Assembly: GCF_034190915.1 (NCBI RefSeq)
Contig: NW_026947506.1
Span: forward strand, 11,717,501-11,781,500
Origin: Cavia porcellus
Lineage: Eukaryota > Chordata > Mammalia > Rodentia > Caviidae
Reading direction: 5' to 3'
Length of the DNA stretch: 64,000 bases
The position numbers and the translations under genes were made by a program. The notes under the pieces are model-generated. The model had not been told where the DNA came from and did not search any database. It saw only the letters and a program-made list of their open reading frames with translations. This document shows positions 36,490-48,731 of the stretch, piece after piece (position 1 is the stretch's first letter; every line of letters starts with the position of its first letter).

Positions 36490-36577
36490 AATTTTTTTAA
36501 GGTACTTGGGATCAAATTCACAACCTAGTAGTTGCCAGGCAAGTGCTTCTGCCTGTTGAGCTAAATCCCTGGCCCCT
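36490..36577 (-). repeat. ID SINE, reverse
   Basis: ggtacttgggatcaaattca, gttgccaggcaagtgcttct and gttgagctaaatccctggcc: reverse ID. Confidence 0.7.
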
Positions 36578-37599
36578 ACTAAATAACATATTATTAAATG
36601 AATAAATATCACTTTATGCATGCAAATAGTATTGTGATTTTACTATAGGAAGTCAAGGTAGACAAAAATTGATATACAGTCAGAGGAACAGGAACCTCAA
36701 AAAGTAAATGTAAAAAACTAAATACAACAGTTGCTGCTAGAGGCACAGCTGAAGAAAGTCAGACCTGAAGGTGAAGATGCAGTGACCATGTCTACATGCT
36801 CCTGAAGAGAAAAGGAACAGATTGAAATGCACTACAGTTACCACCACCATCTCCACAAGTCCAGATAGGCATCAATTACCATACTCAATGACCAGAACAA
36901 CTGGACTATTGTTCCCACAAAATGCCTTGGCTCTTTCCACATACCTTTTCTGGATAACTTGTTCCCCTGCTGAATAATATTAGTTAAGCAGCTATAAGCT
37001 TATAGGTTGATTGCAGTTTGAGACCCACACTGTACCCACAAGGTGACTTTGCTGTATAAATTACCCCTGAAAATAGGTCTGTGGCCAAAACACTGAAGAC
37101 CCCTCATGAAAATCCAGGACTATTATTTTCTCTTTATTTCCAAGAAAATTTTTGAACTTCTTTTGGTTTGTGACTTCATTCCTCAATGTTGTGAGCCAAC
37201 TAACTTGGTGCATTTGACATCAAACAGAGCAGGATTATATTCCTCTTGTTTCAATTTGAATATGAAATGTCTGCTAAAAACCATGTTCCAAAGCTTGGAG
37301 GTCAAGCTGCTTGTTTGATGTGAGTTTAACACTTCCATGAGCTTTTGGAGTTCCTCAGTGTCTTGTAAATTGCAGATATACCACAGGAAGGAGGTCACTG
37401 TTGTGCTGTAGCACAATAGGTGCCTTTCATAACTCTGTACTTCTTATTGCCCTCTGGATTCCACTACATGCCCAGCTTTCCTCTCCAACATCATCCCATA
37501 ATTCCAATTTTAGATAAGTGCAAATTAACTCTACTCTATTATTTTGGCTTTCCTTTAACCGTCTTTCTCTATCCCTTGGTTTTTGAATTTTTTGATTTA

Positions 37600-37760
37600 A
37601 AAAAATTTTTAAAACATAGTCTCTCTTTGCAAATTGGCTGGGCTTGCACTCACTATGTACGTTAGGTTGTCCTTGAATATATGGCCATTCTCCTGTCTCA
37701 GCCTCTTTAATTCTGGGGAAAAGAGGTGGGCATCATAACACATGGTATTTGCCTTTTTTC
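37600..37760 (-). repeat. B1-like SINE, reverse
   Basis: aaaacatagtctctctttgc, ctgtctcagcctctttaatt and gaggtgggcatcataac match a diverged reverse B1. Confidence 0.55.
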
Positions 37761-37829
37761 TTCCATCATTTTCACTATTTCCTTCAGTGGCACTGGCATT
37801 CAATCCAAGTGCTTGGTTGTGTCAGAAAG

Positions 37830-38061
37830 CTCTCTGCAGCTTGAGGTGAGTTTATGAACAACAGTATAGGAATCCAAGCAGTCAAACTGAGAAATTTGGA
37901 ATTTAAATAACTGATCTCAGAACGACTTGTTTACAGAAACCTTTCCTCAGTTTCAGAATCCAAACAAGTGGCGCTGAACTGGAATGTTCCAGAGGTTTTA
38001 AAAGAGAGAATCAGAAAAGACATCCTGTTGGAAACATACCTAGAATCTTACATTAATTTTT
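37830..38061. mobile_element. LTR-like repeat, left part, split by L1 copy 2
   Basis: Matches the first half of the solo LTR at 48732-49131 (caaacaagtgg.gctgaactgg, then gaatcttacattaattttt). The right part continues at 44600-44805 beyond the L1. The left limit is approximate. Confidence 0.65.
38047..38061. repeat. target-site duplication of L1 copy 2, left
   Basis: cttacattaattttt, repeated at 44600-44614. The unsplit sequence in the related LTR (about 48953) confirms it as the empty site. Confidence 0.9.
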
Positions 38062-39262
38062 TTTTTTATTTAAGAGGAAAAAGAGAAAAACACAAAACAA
38101 ACCAAAGCGGTGTAAGGGTACACGTAATACAGAACTACAAAAAAACCAAAACAAAACAAAAAAAACAAAGCAAACAAACAAACAAAAAATAACAGTAAGA
38201 AATCACCTGTTAGTATATTACATATTATCATCTTGAAAATAGTTCCTCAAATCACAGTATCAAAGAATACAAGGTGGACATTCAAACAGGTAGACTGCAA
38301 ACAGCTGTGTTCAATGATCCACAAACATTGATACAGTCAGCTATTTAACACCCCTAAACACACTTGCTGTTATATCCGTTAGAGCTCTTTTTCTTTTTTT
38401 TTTTTCCCTCTCTTTTTTACAACAAAATTCACACACTTTGGATTTCATTACTCCTTAGTGCGTATTACTTTGGGGGGGGGGAAGAATACAGTCAAATATG
38501 GCAAAACAAAGCTGTCAGTCAATACCAAGGATAGACATAGTACATGGTGTAGAACAGAGTACAAGTTTATCAACAATGGTTATCAACGTTGTCCCTTGTT
38601 TCCTTAAAAAGAATTGTCTATCTCATTAGATATTATAAAGTTGGACAAAACAGTAGAGAACAAGACCAATAAAACTTAGGCATTGTAAACATTACAGGAC
38701 TTCCAAAGAAGACAATAGTCAAACCAGAATGGGTATCTTAGTGAATCTTATTGTCTTCAAAGTAGTTGCCTATGTCTTCAAACTTGATACTACCATATAG
38801 AATGGAACAGAGTCTAATCAGTCAAAACAAGATCGTGGGAGTACTACAGGACTTCTAAACAAGTTAATAGGAAATCAAAAAGAGTTACTATTTATATATC
38901 CTAATTTTTTGAATTTTTTCTTTAAGACAAACATAAGAAATGACTAAATAATTTTTTTAAAACAATAAGGGGGAGATTGAGATAAAACAGGACATAACAA
39001 TATAACAATAGAGGTCACAGCATGACTGTTTCAACAACCTAGTACTTCACCACCATATAACCTGACTTAATAGTAGTTACCATAATGTCTTTTTCCTTGA
39101 AATATTTGGATAAAACTTCATATACTCTAGCTTCAAATATTTTCAAATCAAGAAGCCCAGAATAAAGCCTTTCTAATTAATGAGTGAAAACTTTATAAGG
39201 CTCCAAGGCCACCTAATGGGGAATCATGATTACCACATATTTTTATATATTTGAATCATTAC
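38062..39262 (-). other. L1 copy 2, 3' UTR and tail
   Basis: About 1.2 kb between the ORF2 stop and the T-rich (plus strand) end at 38062. It aligns with the copy 1 3' UTR, including a plus-strand G run near 38471-38480. Confidence 0.88.
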
Positions 39263-42200
39263 TTACATTAGGGAAACTATTCGGTATTCACACATGCGAG
39301 ATTGATTTATTTCACTTATGAGTATGGTCTCAAGCTGCGCCCATTTATTGATAAATATCTCAATGTGATCATTCTTTATAGCTGAATAATACTCCATTGT
39401 ATAGAAATACCACGACTTTTTTATCCATTCCTCAGTTGATGGACACTTGGGTTGTTTCCAAGATCTGGCGATTACAAATTGTGCGGCTATAAACATAGGT
39501 GCACATATATCACTGTGGTATGATGCTTTCAGTTCTTCTGGGAATATGCCTAGAAGTGGAATAGCTGGAATAAATGGGATTTCCAGTCCCAACTTTTTGA
39601 GAAATCTCCAGACAGATCTCCACAAAGGCTGTACCAGTCTACACTCCCACCAACAGTGCAGGAGAGTTCCTTTTTCCCCACAGCCTCTCCAGCATTTGTT
39701 GTCGGTTTTCTTGATCCTGGCCATTCCTTCAGGAGTGAGATGGTATCTCAGTGTGGTTTTAATTTGCATTTCTCTAATGACCAATGATGATGAGCATTTT
39801 TTCATGTATTTATTTGCCATTTGCATTTCTTCATCTGAGAATTGCGTATTCATCTCAGATGCCCATTTTTGGATTGGATCTTTGAATTTTGGAGGTCTGA
39901 GTTTCTTCAATTCTTTATATGTTTTAGACAAGAGGCCCTTGTCTGAGAGAGAGTTCACTAAAATCTTTTCCCAGTTTGTGGGTTTTCTTTTCACTATGCT
40001 GCAGATTTCTTTTGACATGCAGAAACTTTTTAATAAGAAGTGGTCCCAGTTATTGATTCTGGGAAGTATTTCCCGTGCGGTTTGAGTCCTGTTCATGAAT
40101 TCTTTACCTACTCCTATGTCTCCAAGGTTTCTACCTAATTTGTCTTCCAATAGATTTAGTGTTTCTGTTTTAATATTCAGATCTTTGACCCATTTAGATT
40201 TTAATTTAGTACATGGTGATAGACATGGGTCTAGCTTTAGTTTTCGGCAAATGGAGAGCCAGTTTTTCCAGCACCATTTATTAAAGAGACTGTCGTTCTT
40301 CCAGTGAACCTGCTTGGCTCCTTTATCAAAGATAAGGTGGTTGAGTGTGTTCGTAGTTGTGGTTGTATCTTCTAATCTATTCCACTGATCTTCGGCTCTG
40401 TTTTGATTCCAATACCATGTTGATTTTACCACTGTTGCTTTGTAGTATAACTTCAAGTCAGGGATTGTGATGCCTCCTGCTTTGTCTTTGCTGCTTAGAA
40501 TTGCCTTTGCGATTCTATGTCTCTTCTGGTTCCAGATGAAATTTAGGAGTGATTTCTCTAGATCTATAAGGTATGTTGATGGAATTTCTATTGGGATTGC
40601 ATTGAATCTGTATAACAGTTTTGGGAGAATGGCCATTTTCACAATGTTTGTTCTTCCTATCCATGAGCAAGGGATGTCTTTCCATTTTCTGAGATCATCT
40701 TCAATTTCCTTTTTCAGTGTATTATAATTTTCACTGTATAAGTCTTTCACTTCTTTCGTAAGAGTAATTCCTAAATATTTCATTTATTTGCTTGCTAATG
40801 TGAATAGTCCAGTTTCTCTTATTTCCCTCTCTGTAATTTTGTTGTTCGTGTATCGGAATGCTATTGATTTCTGAGTATTGATTTTGTATCCAGCCACATT
40901 ACTGAATTTATTTATTGTATCTAAGAGTCTTTCAATGGAGTTTAGGGGGTCTTCTATGTAGAGTATCATGTCATCTGCAAACAATGATAATTTAACTTCT
41001 TCTTTTCCTATCTTTACCCCTTTTATTTCTCTTTCTTGCCTAATTGCTCTGGCTAGTACTTCCAGTACTATATTAAATAGGAGTGGTGATAAAGGACATC
41101 CATGTCTTGTGCCCGATTTTAAAGTAAAGGCTTTCAATTTTTGGCCATTTAGTATGATGCTGGCTGTTGGTTTGTCATAAATGGCCTTTATTATATTGAT
41201 GTAAAGACCATTTATTCCAATTTTCTGTAAAGTTCTTATCATGAATAAGTGTTGGACCTTATCGAAGGCTTTTTCTGCATCTATAGAAATGATCATGTGA
41301 TTCTTATTTTTGGCTTTATTGATATGGTGGATTACATTTATTGATTTGCGTATGTTGAACCATCCTTGCATTCCTGGGATGAATCCCACTTGGTCATGGT
41401 GTATAATCTTCTTGATGATTTGCTGCATCCTATTTGCCAATATTTTATTGAGGATTTTTGCATCTGTGTTCATTAGGGAGATCGGTCTATAGTTCTCTTT
41501 TATAGTTGGGTCTTTCTCAGGTTTTGGTACTAGAGTAATATTTGCTTCCAGGAATGACTTAGGAAGGATTGCTTCCCTTTCAATTTCATTGAATAGTTTG
41601 AGGAGTGTCGGCATTAGGTGTTCTTTATATTTGTTGTAGAATTCTGCAGTGAATCCATCTGGGCCTGGGCTCTTCTTGGTGGGTAAGGCCTTAATTACAT
41701 TTTCAAGTTCATTAGCAGAGATTGGGTTATTCAACAGTTTTATATCCTCTTGATCTAGCTTTGGTACTTCATATGCTTCTAAGAATCTGTCTATTTCTTC
41801 TGTGTTATCAAACTTTTGAGAGTAGAGGTTTTCAAAATAGGTGTTGATGATCCTCTGTATTTCTATTGGGTCTGTAGTGATTTCTCCTTTTTCATTTCTT
41901 ATTGCATGAATTTGAGCTTTTTCCTCCCTTTTTAAAATAAGGTTGGCTAGGGGCTTATCGATTTTATTTATTCTTTCAAAGAACCAACTCTTTGATTCGT
42001 TGATTCTTTGGATTGTTTTCTTAGTCTCTATTGCATTGATTTCTGCTCTGATTTTTATAATTTCCTCTCTTCTTTTGGCTTTGGGCTTGACTTGCTCTTC
42101 TTTTTCTAGCTGTTTGAGGTGTAGCATCAAGTTATTTATTTGTATTCGTTCTGTTTTCCTGATGTGGGAACTCAGTGCAATAAATTTTCCTCTCAGAACA

Positions 42201-43099
42201 GCTTTCATTGCATCCCACAGATTCTGGTAAGTTGTATCTGCATTTTCATTTTCTTTTAGGTATTGTTTAATTTCTTCTTTAATTTCTTCTGTGACCCACT
42301 GATTACTCAAGAGTGTGTTATTTAGTTTCCATGTGTTTGTGGAATTTTTGCAGTATCTTTTGTCATTAATTTCTAATTTCAGAGCGCTATGATCCGATAA
42401 TATGCAAGGGATGATTTCAACTTTTTTGCATTTGCTTACATATGTTCTGTGAGCTAATATATGGTCTATTTTAGAAAATGATCCATGTACTGCTGAGAAG
42501 AATGTGTATTCTGATGTTGTTGGGTGGAACATTCTGTATATGTCTATCAAACCCATTTGTTCACAGGTGTGATTCAGTTCTGTTATTTGTTTGCTCATTT
42601 TCTGTCTGGTTGATCTGTCCCTTGGTGTCAATGGCGTATTAAGGTCTCCTGTTACAATTGTGTTACTGATAATTTGAGTTTTCATTTCTGTTAATAATTG
42701 TTTTATATAACTGGGTGCTCTGGAGTTTGGTGCATATATATTTAAGATAGTTATCTCTTCCTCTTGGAGTTTTCCCCTTATGAGTAGGTAGTGACCTTCT
42801 TTGTCCTTTATGGTCATTGTTGGTTTAAAGTTCACGTTGTCTGCAAACAGAATGGCTACTCATGCCTTTTTTTGGATTCCTGCTGCATGGAGAATTGTTT
42901 TCCATCCTTTGACTTTCAGTCTGTGAGTATCCTTCTGGGTTAGATGGGTTTCCTGTAAACAGCATATGGTTGGATTTTGTTTCTTGATCCATTCTCCTAG
43001 TCTGTTTCTTTTGATTGGTGCATTGAGACCATTTACATTAATGGTTATTACTGTTAAATGCTGGTTAATTGTAGGAATGTTATCTCTCTGCTCTTGCAT
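39263..43099 (-). pseudogene. L1 copy 2 ORF2, two nonsense codons
   Basis: One frame of 1279 codons runs from the ATG at 43099 to the stop at 39263 with no frameshift. It encodes the L1 endonuclease (QETH, GDLNTPL, SDH), reverse transcriptase (LFADDMILY, near 40970) and cysteine-rich end [18 protein letters not shown]. Two premature stops interrupt it: TGA at codon 80 (42860-42862), where copy 1 has a glycine, and TAA at codon 772 (40784-40786), where copy 1 has a lysine. Both are single-base changes. The first falls in the endonuclease, so no working full protein is expected. ORF2 begins 19 nt after ORF1. Confidence 0.95.
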
Positions 43100-43118
43100 C
43101 TTTATCTTTCTGTTCTGT

Positions 43119-44159
43119 TTAATTATTTGCTTTGCTTAGTGGTTTTTTCCTTTGTGTATCTAAACTGTCTTTCAATATTTTTTGCAGGGTTGGTTTGGTG
43201 TTCATGAAGTTCTTCAGCTGTTCTTTGTCATGGAAGTATCGTATTGCACCATCTATTTTGAATGATAGTTTTGCAGGATATATCAGTCTAGGTTGGAAAT
43301 CATTTTGCTTTAGGATCTGGAATACTTCACTCCATGCTCTTCTTGACTTTATCGTTTGTGCTGAGAAGTCTGCTGTGATTCTGATAGGTTTTCCTTTATA
43401 AGTGATCTGTCTTTTCTCTCTGACAGCTTTTAATAATCTATTCTTGTGTGGGATTTCTGGGATGGTGATTATTATATGTCTGGGTGTAGTTTTATTTTGG
43501 TTATGACTGTTTGGAGTTCTATATGCTTCACTGATCCTGATGTCAGTTTCTGTTCTCATGCTTGGGAAATTTTCAGCTATTACTTCTCTAAATATCCTCC
43601 TGACATCCTTCATGTTGTCTCCCTCTCTTTCATTAATCCATATCATTCTTATGTTATTCTTCTTTGCATCATCTTGCAGTTGTTGAATTGTTGTTTCCTG
43701 ATTCCTTGTTATTTTCAAAAGATCTTTCCTTTCCTGTTCACTAGCTGCAATCCTGTCTTCAAGGTCTGAAATTCTATCTTCACTTTCATTAAGGCGGTTT
43801 TTACAACTTTCAGTGGAGTTTTTTATTTCCTGTATATCTCTGTGCATCTGCATTATGTATTCTGTTTGTTTCTTATATTGCTCGTCTAGGGATTCTATCT
43901 TTTTGTTTAGTTCCTCCAATTTTTTATCTGTGTTTTCTTTAGATATATTTAGAATCTCTTTCATTTCTTCTTTTATCTGGGAGATTATTTCGAGTTTGAA
44001 TTTCTTTAAAGCTTCCTGGAGTTGCTTGTCAATTTCAGTGGCTATTGTGTCCGATATATGAGGTGGATGGGATATATTTTCTTCTATATACATCGCTCCT
44101 AGGGTTTCTTGAGATGGGCTGGAGGTTTCAGGTTGTAATTTAGTCTTTTGTTTTGTCAT
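43119..44159 (-). CDS. L1 copy 2 ORF1 protein, intact
   Basis: A complete 346-residue ORF beginning MTKQKTKLQPETSS. ORF1p is the RNA-binding, trimeric nucleic-acid chaperone that packages L1 RNA in the cytoplasm. Residues ~45-150 are a charged, heptad-rich coiled coil (LNESEDRISDLEDRI), followed by an RRM-like part (IRMIWINEREGDN) and a C-terminal domain (ETDIRISEAYRTPN, PRHIIITIPEI, RRAWSEVF). Length is close to other rodent ORF1p. It ends 19 nt before ORF2. Whether it is expressed depends on the 5' UTR. Confidence 0.93.
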   Translation of the reverse strand: MTKQKTKLQPETSSPSQETLGAMYIEENISHPPHISDTIATEIDKQLQEALKKFKLEIISQIKEEMKEILNISKENTDKKLEELNKKIESLDEQYKKQTEYIMQMHRDIQEIKNSTESCKNRLNESEDRISDLEDRIAASEQERKDLLKITRNQETTIQQLQDDAKKNNIRMIWINEREGDNMKDVRRIFREVIAENFPSMRTETDIRISEAYRTPNSHNQNKTTPRHIIITIPEIPHKNRLLKAVREKRQITYKGKPIRITADFSAQTIKSRRAWSEVFQILKQNDFQPRLIYPAKLSFKIDGAIRYFHDKEQLKNFMNTKPTLQKILKDSLDTQRKKPLSKANN

Positions 44160-44599
44160 TTTCCTATATTTCTGTGTTTCAAGTGTTATTTGAAAGCTTC
44201 CTCAGGATCTGTTGAAAATCCCCTTCTATGTTTGGAGCTACTGAGACTCTGGCACTGCGCTACCCCAAGCCATTGGGCCTACAGAACCAGTGGCCCTCCT
44301 CTGCCTGCTCAGAACTCCACAGTTCCAGACAAGCTGGGCCTCAGGGACACTGTGCGCCCACCTGCCCCTTGGAAGCTCCACAGTTCTTCAATCGCAGCTG
44401 GGTTAGGGTACTCACCACAGGCCGTAGTGCTTCAGGAACCTGTGGACCCTCCCTGGTTGCAGAGATATCCAGAGTCCTCCCGGAAACATCTCTTAAAAAC
44501 ATCTCTTAAAAGAAGGAGCCAGGAAATAAGTTAATGGCATCATTCTTGATAGCTTAGAGTTCCTTTATTCAGGCGCGCACCAGCCTCCCCAGGTCTCCC
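44160..44599 (-). promoter_or_regulatory. L1 copy 2, 5' UTR and extra 5' sequence
   Basis: The part next to ORF1 (44160-44475) matches the 5' UTR of copy 1, with one gagatatcc unit. The outer ~120 bp (44480-44599) has no match in copy 1. On the minus strand it contains GCGCGCC, AATAAAGGAAC and TTATTTCCTGGCTCC, looking like an LTR R-U5 piece rather than a standard L1 promoter unit. Confidence 0.6.
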
Positions 44600-44614
44600 C
44601 TTACATTAATTTTT
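44600..44614. repeat. target-site duplication of L1 copy 2, right
   Basis: cttacattaattttt, identical to 38047-38061. Confidence 0.9.
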
Positions 44615-44805
44615 GGTTGCCACCTGCATCCTTCTTCTTTTGTTGAACAGGTTAATTTTTTTCTTTGGATATATCTCATTTTGCTTTTATCACTGAACTT
44701 ATAACCTGAGTGATTTCCATTTTCCTGGATCAAATACAGGATATTAGTTAAATGCAGGGCTCAAGATGGCATCAGTTACACCAAGCTACAACAGAGTTAA
44801 ACTAC
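44615..44805. mobile_element. LTR-like repeat, right part
   Basis: Continues the element at 37830-38061 and matches 48968-49131 (ggttg.cacctg.atcc, gggtcaaatacagg, aagatgg..tcagtta, ctacaaca). Confidence 0.65.
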
Positions 44806-44887
44806 AGTGCTAGACTTTAATAGTTTCTATGGTAAAAAAAAACACATGATATTTGAATATTTCACTATTTGAGATGTTCAGTCTTTT

Positions 44888-44979
44888 TAAAAATCTTTTT
44901 ATTGACTCTAGGGATCGAACTCACGACCACCTGCTTGCAATGCAGGTGCTTATGCCGCTGAGCTAATTCCCCAGGCCCT
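44888..44979 (-). repeat. ID SINE, reverse, with target-site duplication
   Basis: ctagggatcgaactcacgac, gcttgcaatgcaggtgctta and gccgctgagctaattcccca, between repeats of atgttcagtctttt at 44874-44887 and 44980-44993. Confidence 0.92.
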
Positions 44980-44993
44980 ATGTTCAGTCTTTT

Positions 44994-45309
44994 AATAAAG
45001 TATTATCTAGAGTCATGACAGGCTAACCTCACCAGATCTCTCATTGTCTTCCAGTGGGTTTTTTCCTCATCATCCATAAATACTCTGAGTTCATAAAATT
45101 GATGCTCAGATTTGACACATATTCCTAGCTGTGACATCTCTTGTTTCTGTAGTAGTCTACCTAGCATCCCCAGCCTATAAGAGATAGAAACACATCTTCT
45201 GATTCACTTCACTTCAATGGTATTATGTTTTAATGTGGACATACTTCCTTTAAGGAAATGCCAGTTAATGAATATATGTGTATCTCAGGACTGTTTCCTT
45301 ATCTTTTAA
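44994..45309. other. unclassified sequence
   Basis: About 300 bases with no gene or repeat recognised. Confidence 0.4.
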
Positions 45310-45440
45310 ATAACATCTGTAATCCCAGGATATGGAAGGCTGAGGTATGATAATCTGTGTGAATTTCCTGGACTAAGAAGTGAATCAACAGTCAGCCTGA
45401 ACTGCATAGGGAAACCCTGTCTCAAACAAACAGAAAAAAA
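45310..45440 (+). repeat. B1 SINE
   Basis: catctgtaatcccaggatat, gaaggctgaggtatgataat, cagcctgaactgcataggga and aaccctgtctcaaacaaac: clear B1 right side with A-rich tail. Confidence 0.8.
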
Positions 45441-45539
45441 TATCATATTATTAGTGATACCCTTGGGAAGAAGAACTCAATAGTTTGAAACTCTTAGGAT
45501 CATACCTATTAGGATGCATCTGGTAAGTATAAGAAACCA

Positions 45540-46200
45540 GTAAGACTACATTCAAAGATATGGAGAAAACCCCCAAAAATCTTATTGCAAACTGTAACAT
45601 AGATTTAATGCAATGCTCATCAAAATACTACTAGGGTAGCTTACAAATTTAGAGAAAACAATTCTAAAATTCATTTGGAAACTGAAAAGATCTAGGATAC
45701 CAAAGGCATTCCTGGGCAAGAAAGGCAAGTCAGGAAGCATCAAAATTCTTGACTTGCTGTAATAGTAGAAAGCTACTCTCACAAAATCAGCAGAACACTG
45801 GCAGAAAAATAGACCTGAGAATCAATCAAAGAGACCAGAAGGTGCAGACACAACTACAAATACACTCTGCTACCTCTTCTTTGACAAAGGAGCCAAATAT
45901 GTTCATTGGAAAAGAGACAGCCTCCTCCATAAATGGTGTTGAAGAAGATGACTTTCTCCATACTGAACACTTAACCTGATGCCATGACTATCTCCATGAA
46001 ATAAACCAAAGTCAAACTACAACAAAGATCTAAATATTAAAACAGAAACACTAATGAGGCTTCACGAGAAAAACACATATTTTGAAATACCAGTTTCAAA
46101 AAAATCAACCAACCACTGGGACCTCATCTTATTAAAAAATATTTGTACATCAAAAGAAATCACTAAGAGTGAAAAGACAACCCACAGAATGGGCAAGGGA
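45540..46200 (+). pseudogene. old L1 ORF2 fragment, plus strand
   Basis: Decayed ORF2 C-terminal half: readings such as FIWKLKRSRIPKAFLG, KATLTKSAEHWQKNRPENQ, FDKGAKYVHWKRDSLLHKWC and DLNIKTETL align with L1 copy 2 residues after the reverse transcriptase. Many stops. It ends mid-ORF at 46200, where an L1 piece in the other orientation begins. Confidence 0.8.
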
Positions 46201-46864
46201 TATTTTTCCATTTTCTGATAATCTCTTCAATATCATTTTCCAAAGTACTGTACTTTCAGTATGTAAGTCCTTTTCTTTCTTTGTTAGGTTCATTCCAAGT
46301 ATTTCATTTTCTTGGAGGTTATTGTAAAGGGTGTGGTTTTTGTAACTTCTCTCTTACTGAGTTTGATGATTGTGCATAGGAATGCTACTGATTTTTAAGT
46401 GTCGACTTTGTCTTCAACTACATTATTGAATTTGGTTATTAAGTCTAGGAGTCTTTTGGTGGAGTTACTGGCATCCTTTATATAGAATATCATGTCATCT
46501 GTGAATAATAATTTAACTACTTGCTGTCATATCCTTATTCTTATTTCTCTCTTGTGTCTACTTGTTCTGCCTAATGTTTCCAGAACTATATTGAATAGAA
46601 GGGGTGATAGTAGACATCCATGTCTTGTTCTTAATTGTAGAGTGAAAGTTCTTCTCCATTTGAGATGATGCTGGATGATTGTTTGTCTTTGCTTGTTTTA
46701 CCAGATTGAGGTAAAGGCCCTCTATTCTTGTTTACTGTAGGATTTTACCACAAATGAGTGCTGGACTTTATCAAAAGCTTATTGTGCATTGAGATGATCA
46801 CCATGTGATTTTTGTCTTTACCTGTGTTGATGTTAAAATTTGTTGATTTGCATGCACTGTTGTC

Positions 46865-47032
46865 ATTGTTTTTCTTTTTTTTTTTTAATGTGTTTGTGAG
46901 ACAGGCTCTCCTTACATAGTTGAGTGGCCTTGAGCTCACTTTGTAGCCCTTGTTAGTTTCAAACTCATAACAATCCTCCTACCTCAGTCTCCCAAGTTCT
47001 AGCATTACAGGCATGTACCACCATGCCCAGCT
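46865..47032 (-). repeat. B1 SINE, reverse
   Basis: T run, gagacaggctctccttacat, cctcagtctcccaagttcta, gcattacaggcatgtaccac and catgcccagctg: a well-preserved reverse B1 inside the old L1 ORF2. Confidence 0.9.
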
Positions 47033-48731
47033 GCTGACAAATTTTTAATTAGATCTTCTGCCTCATTAACTGATACTGTATTATCTAGAATTTTTGTATC
47101 TTCTTGGGTCAGCTTTGGCAGTTCATATGTATTTAGGAATCTATCCATTTCCATATTATCCGTCCTATGAAAGCATAAGTTTTTAAAGTAAATACTGGTG
47201 GTCTTCTGAATTTTCACAGGATCTTTAGTTATTTTACTGTTTTCATTCCTCAATGCATGGTTTTGGGTGTCTTTTTTCCTCTTTTGATATGGTTGGCTAA
47301 GGGTTTATCAATTTTGTTTATTATTTAAATGAACTCTTTGATTCATTAATTCTTTGTATTGTTTTCTTTCAATTGCATTCAATTGTTCCTTTCTCCATTG
47401 CATTAATTTCTTCTCTGATCTTTATAATTTTCTCCCTTGTATGGGCCTTATGTTTGTCTTGCCAATCTTCTTCTGGAAGTGTGAGGTGCAACATTCGGTT
47501 ATTTGTTTGTGCTCTTCCTATTTCCTGATGTTAGATTTGACTACTATAAATTTCTCTCTTTGGACTGCTTTCACTGAATCCCATAAGGTACAGGATTTTG
47601 CATCTATATACTTGTTGGGTTGTAGATAATTTTAAGTTTCTTCCTTTATTTCAGCTGTGACACATTGGTTGTTTTGGAGAGTGTTATTTAATTTTCATAT
47701 ATTTATGAAATTTTTGAAACTTCTTTTACCATTATTTCAAAATTTTATCACATTATGGTCAGGCAAAATGAATGGGGTAATTTTGTTTCCTTCACATTTA
47801 CTTCAGCATGTTCTGTGGGCTAGTATATATGACCTGTTTTAGAGAACTTTCCATGCACAGCTGAGAAGAATGTGTATTCTGACTATGTTGGGTCACATAC
47901 TTGGTAAATATCTATTCAGTGCATTTGTGCAGGGATTTGGTTCAGCTTTCATATTACTTTGCTGATTTTTTATGTAGTTCACATACCTTTTTGTGGCAGT
48001 GGGGTACTGAAGTCTCATATATCAATTGTGTTATTGCTTATTTGATTTTTTCTAGTCTATTAATAATTGCCTTATATAGTTGGGTGCTCCTCTACTAGAT
48101 GCATACGTATTTATGATTGTTATCTTATCCTATTGAAATTTTTCCCTTACCAAATATGTAGTAAGGTTTTTAAAAATATTTTTTGGTCATTCTTGGTTTG
48201 AAGTTTTGTATTGTCTGCAAAGAGAATAGATACTCAAGCCTTTTTCTCGGCCCCTGTTGCATGGAAGATAGTTTTCTGTGTTTTGAGTTTAAGTCTCTGA
48301 ATTTCTTTTTGACTTAAACATGTTTTCTGTATGCAGCATATTTTTTGGAGCTTGTATCTTGATCTATTCTACCCATCTATTTCTTTTGATTGGTGAGTTG
48401 AGGCCTTTTACAATGATATGTATTGGTTTGTGTTTGTCATAATATTGTTCTGCTGTTGGTTCTCTGCTTTTCCCTTCTGTTTAATTAATTGTACTGCCTG
48501 GTGGTTTCTGTGTTGTTCTTGGAATTGTATACTATAGTATAGGTTTCATTACTTTTTCTAGAGTCAGTTTTGCAATCCTAAATTTCTTCAGTTCTTTATC
48601 ATGGAAGTATCTTATGTTTCCATTAATTTTGAAAGTTTCATGGGATACATTAATCTGGATTGGAAGTTTCTTTCTTTCTGGGCTGTGCTTCTGTCAAAAC
48701 TTATACACTTGGATATTTGCATTGAGAAGAC

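Larger units (their letters stand above)
35951..37599. other. intergenic sequence with two ID remnants
   Basis: AT-rich, no gene recognised. Two reverse ID elements lie at 36303-36378 and 36490-36577. A minus-strand 77-codon stretch at 37183-37416 has no recognisable domain. Confidence 0.4.
38062..44599 (-). mobile_element. L1 copy 2, full length, nearly intact
   Basis: A 6.5-kb LINE-1 on the minus strand with 5' UTR, intact ORF1, ORF2 broken only by two nonsense codons, a 3' UTR and target-site duplications. It is less damaged than copy 1, so it is younger or better preserved. It inserted into an LTR-like repeat. Confidence 0.95.

Noticed and set aside
39447..40085. Plus-strand ORF of 212 codons within L1 copy 2
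   Set aside because: Antisense of ORF2; the same reading appears in L1 copy 1 and has no independent support.
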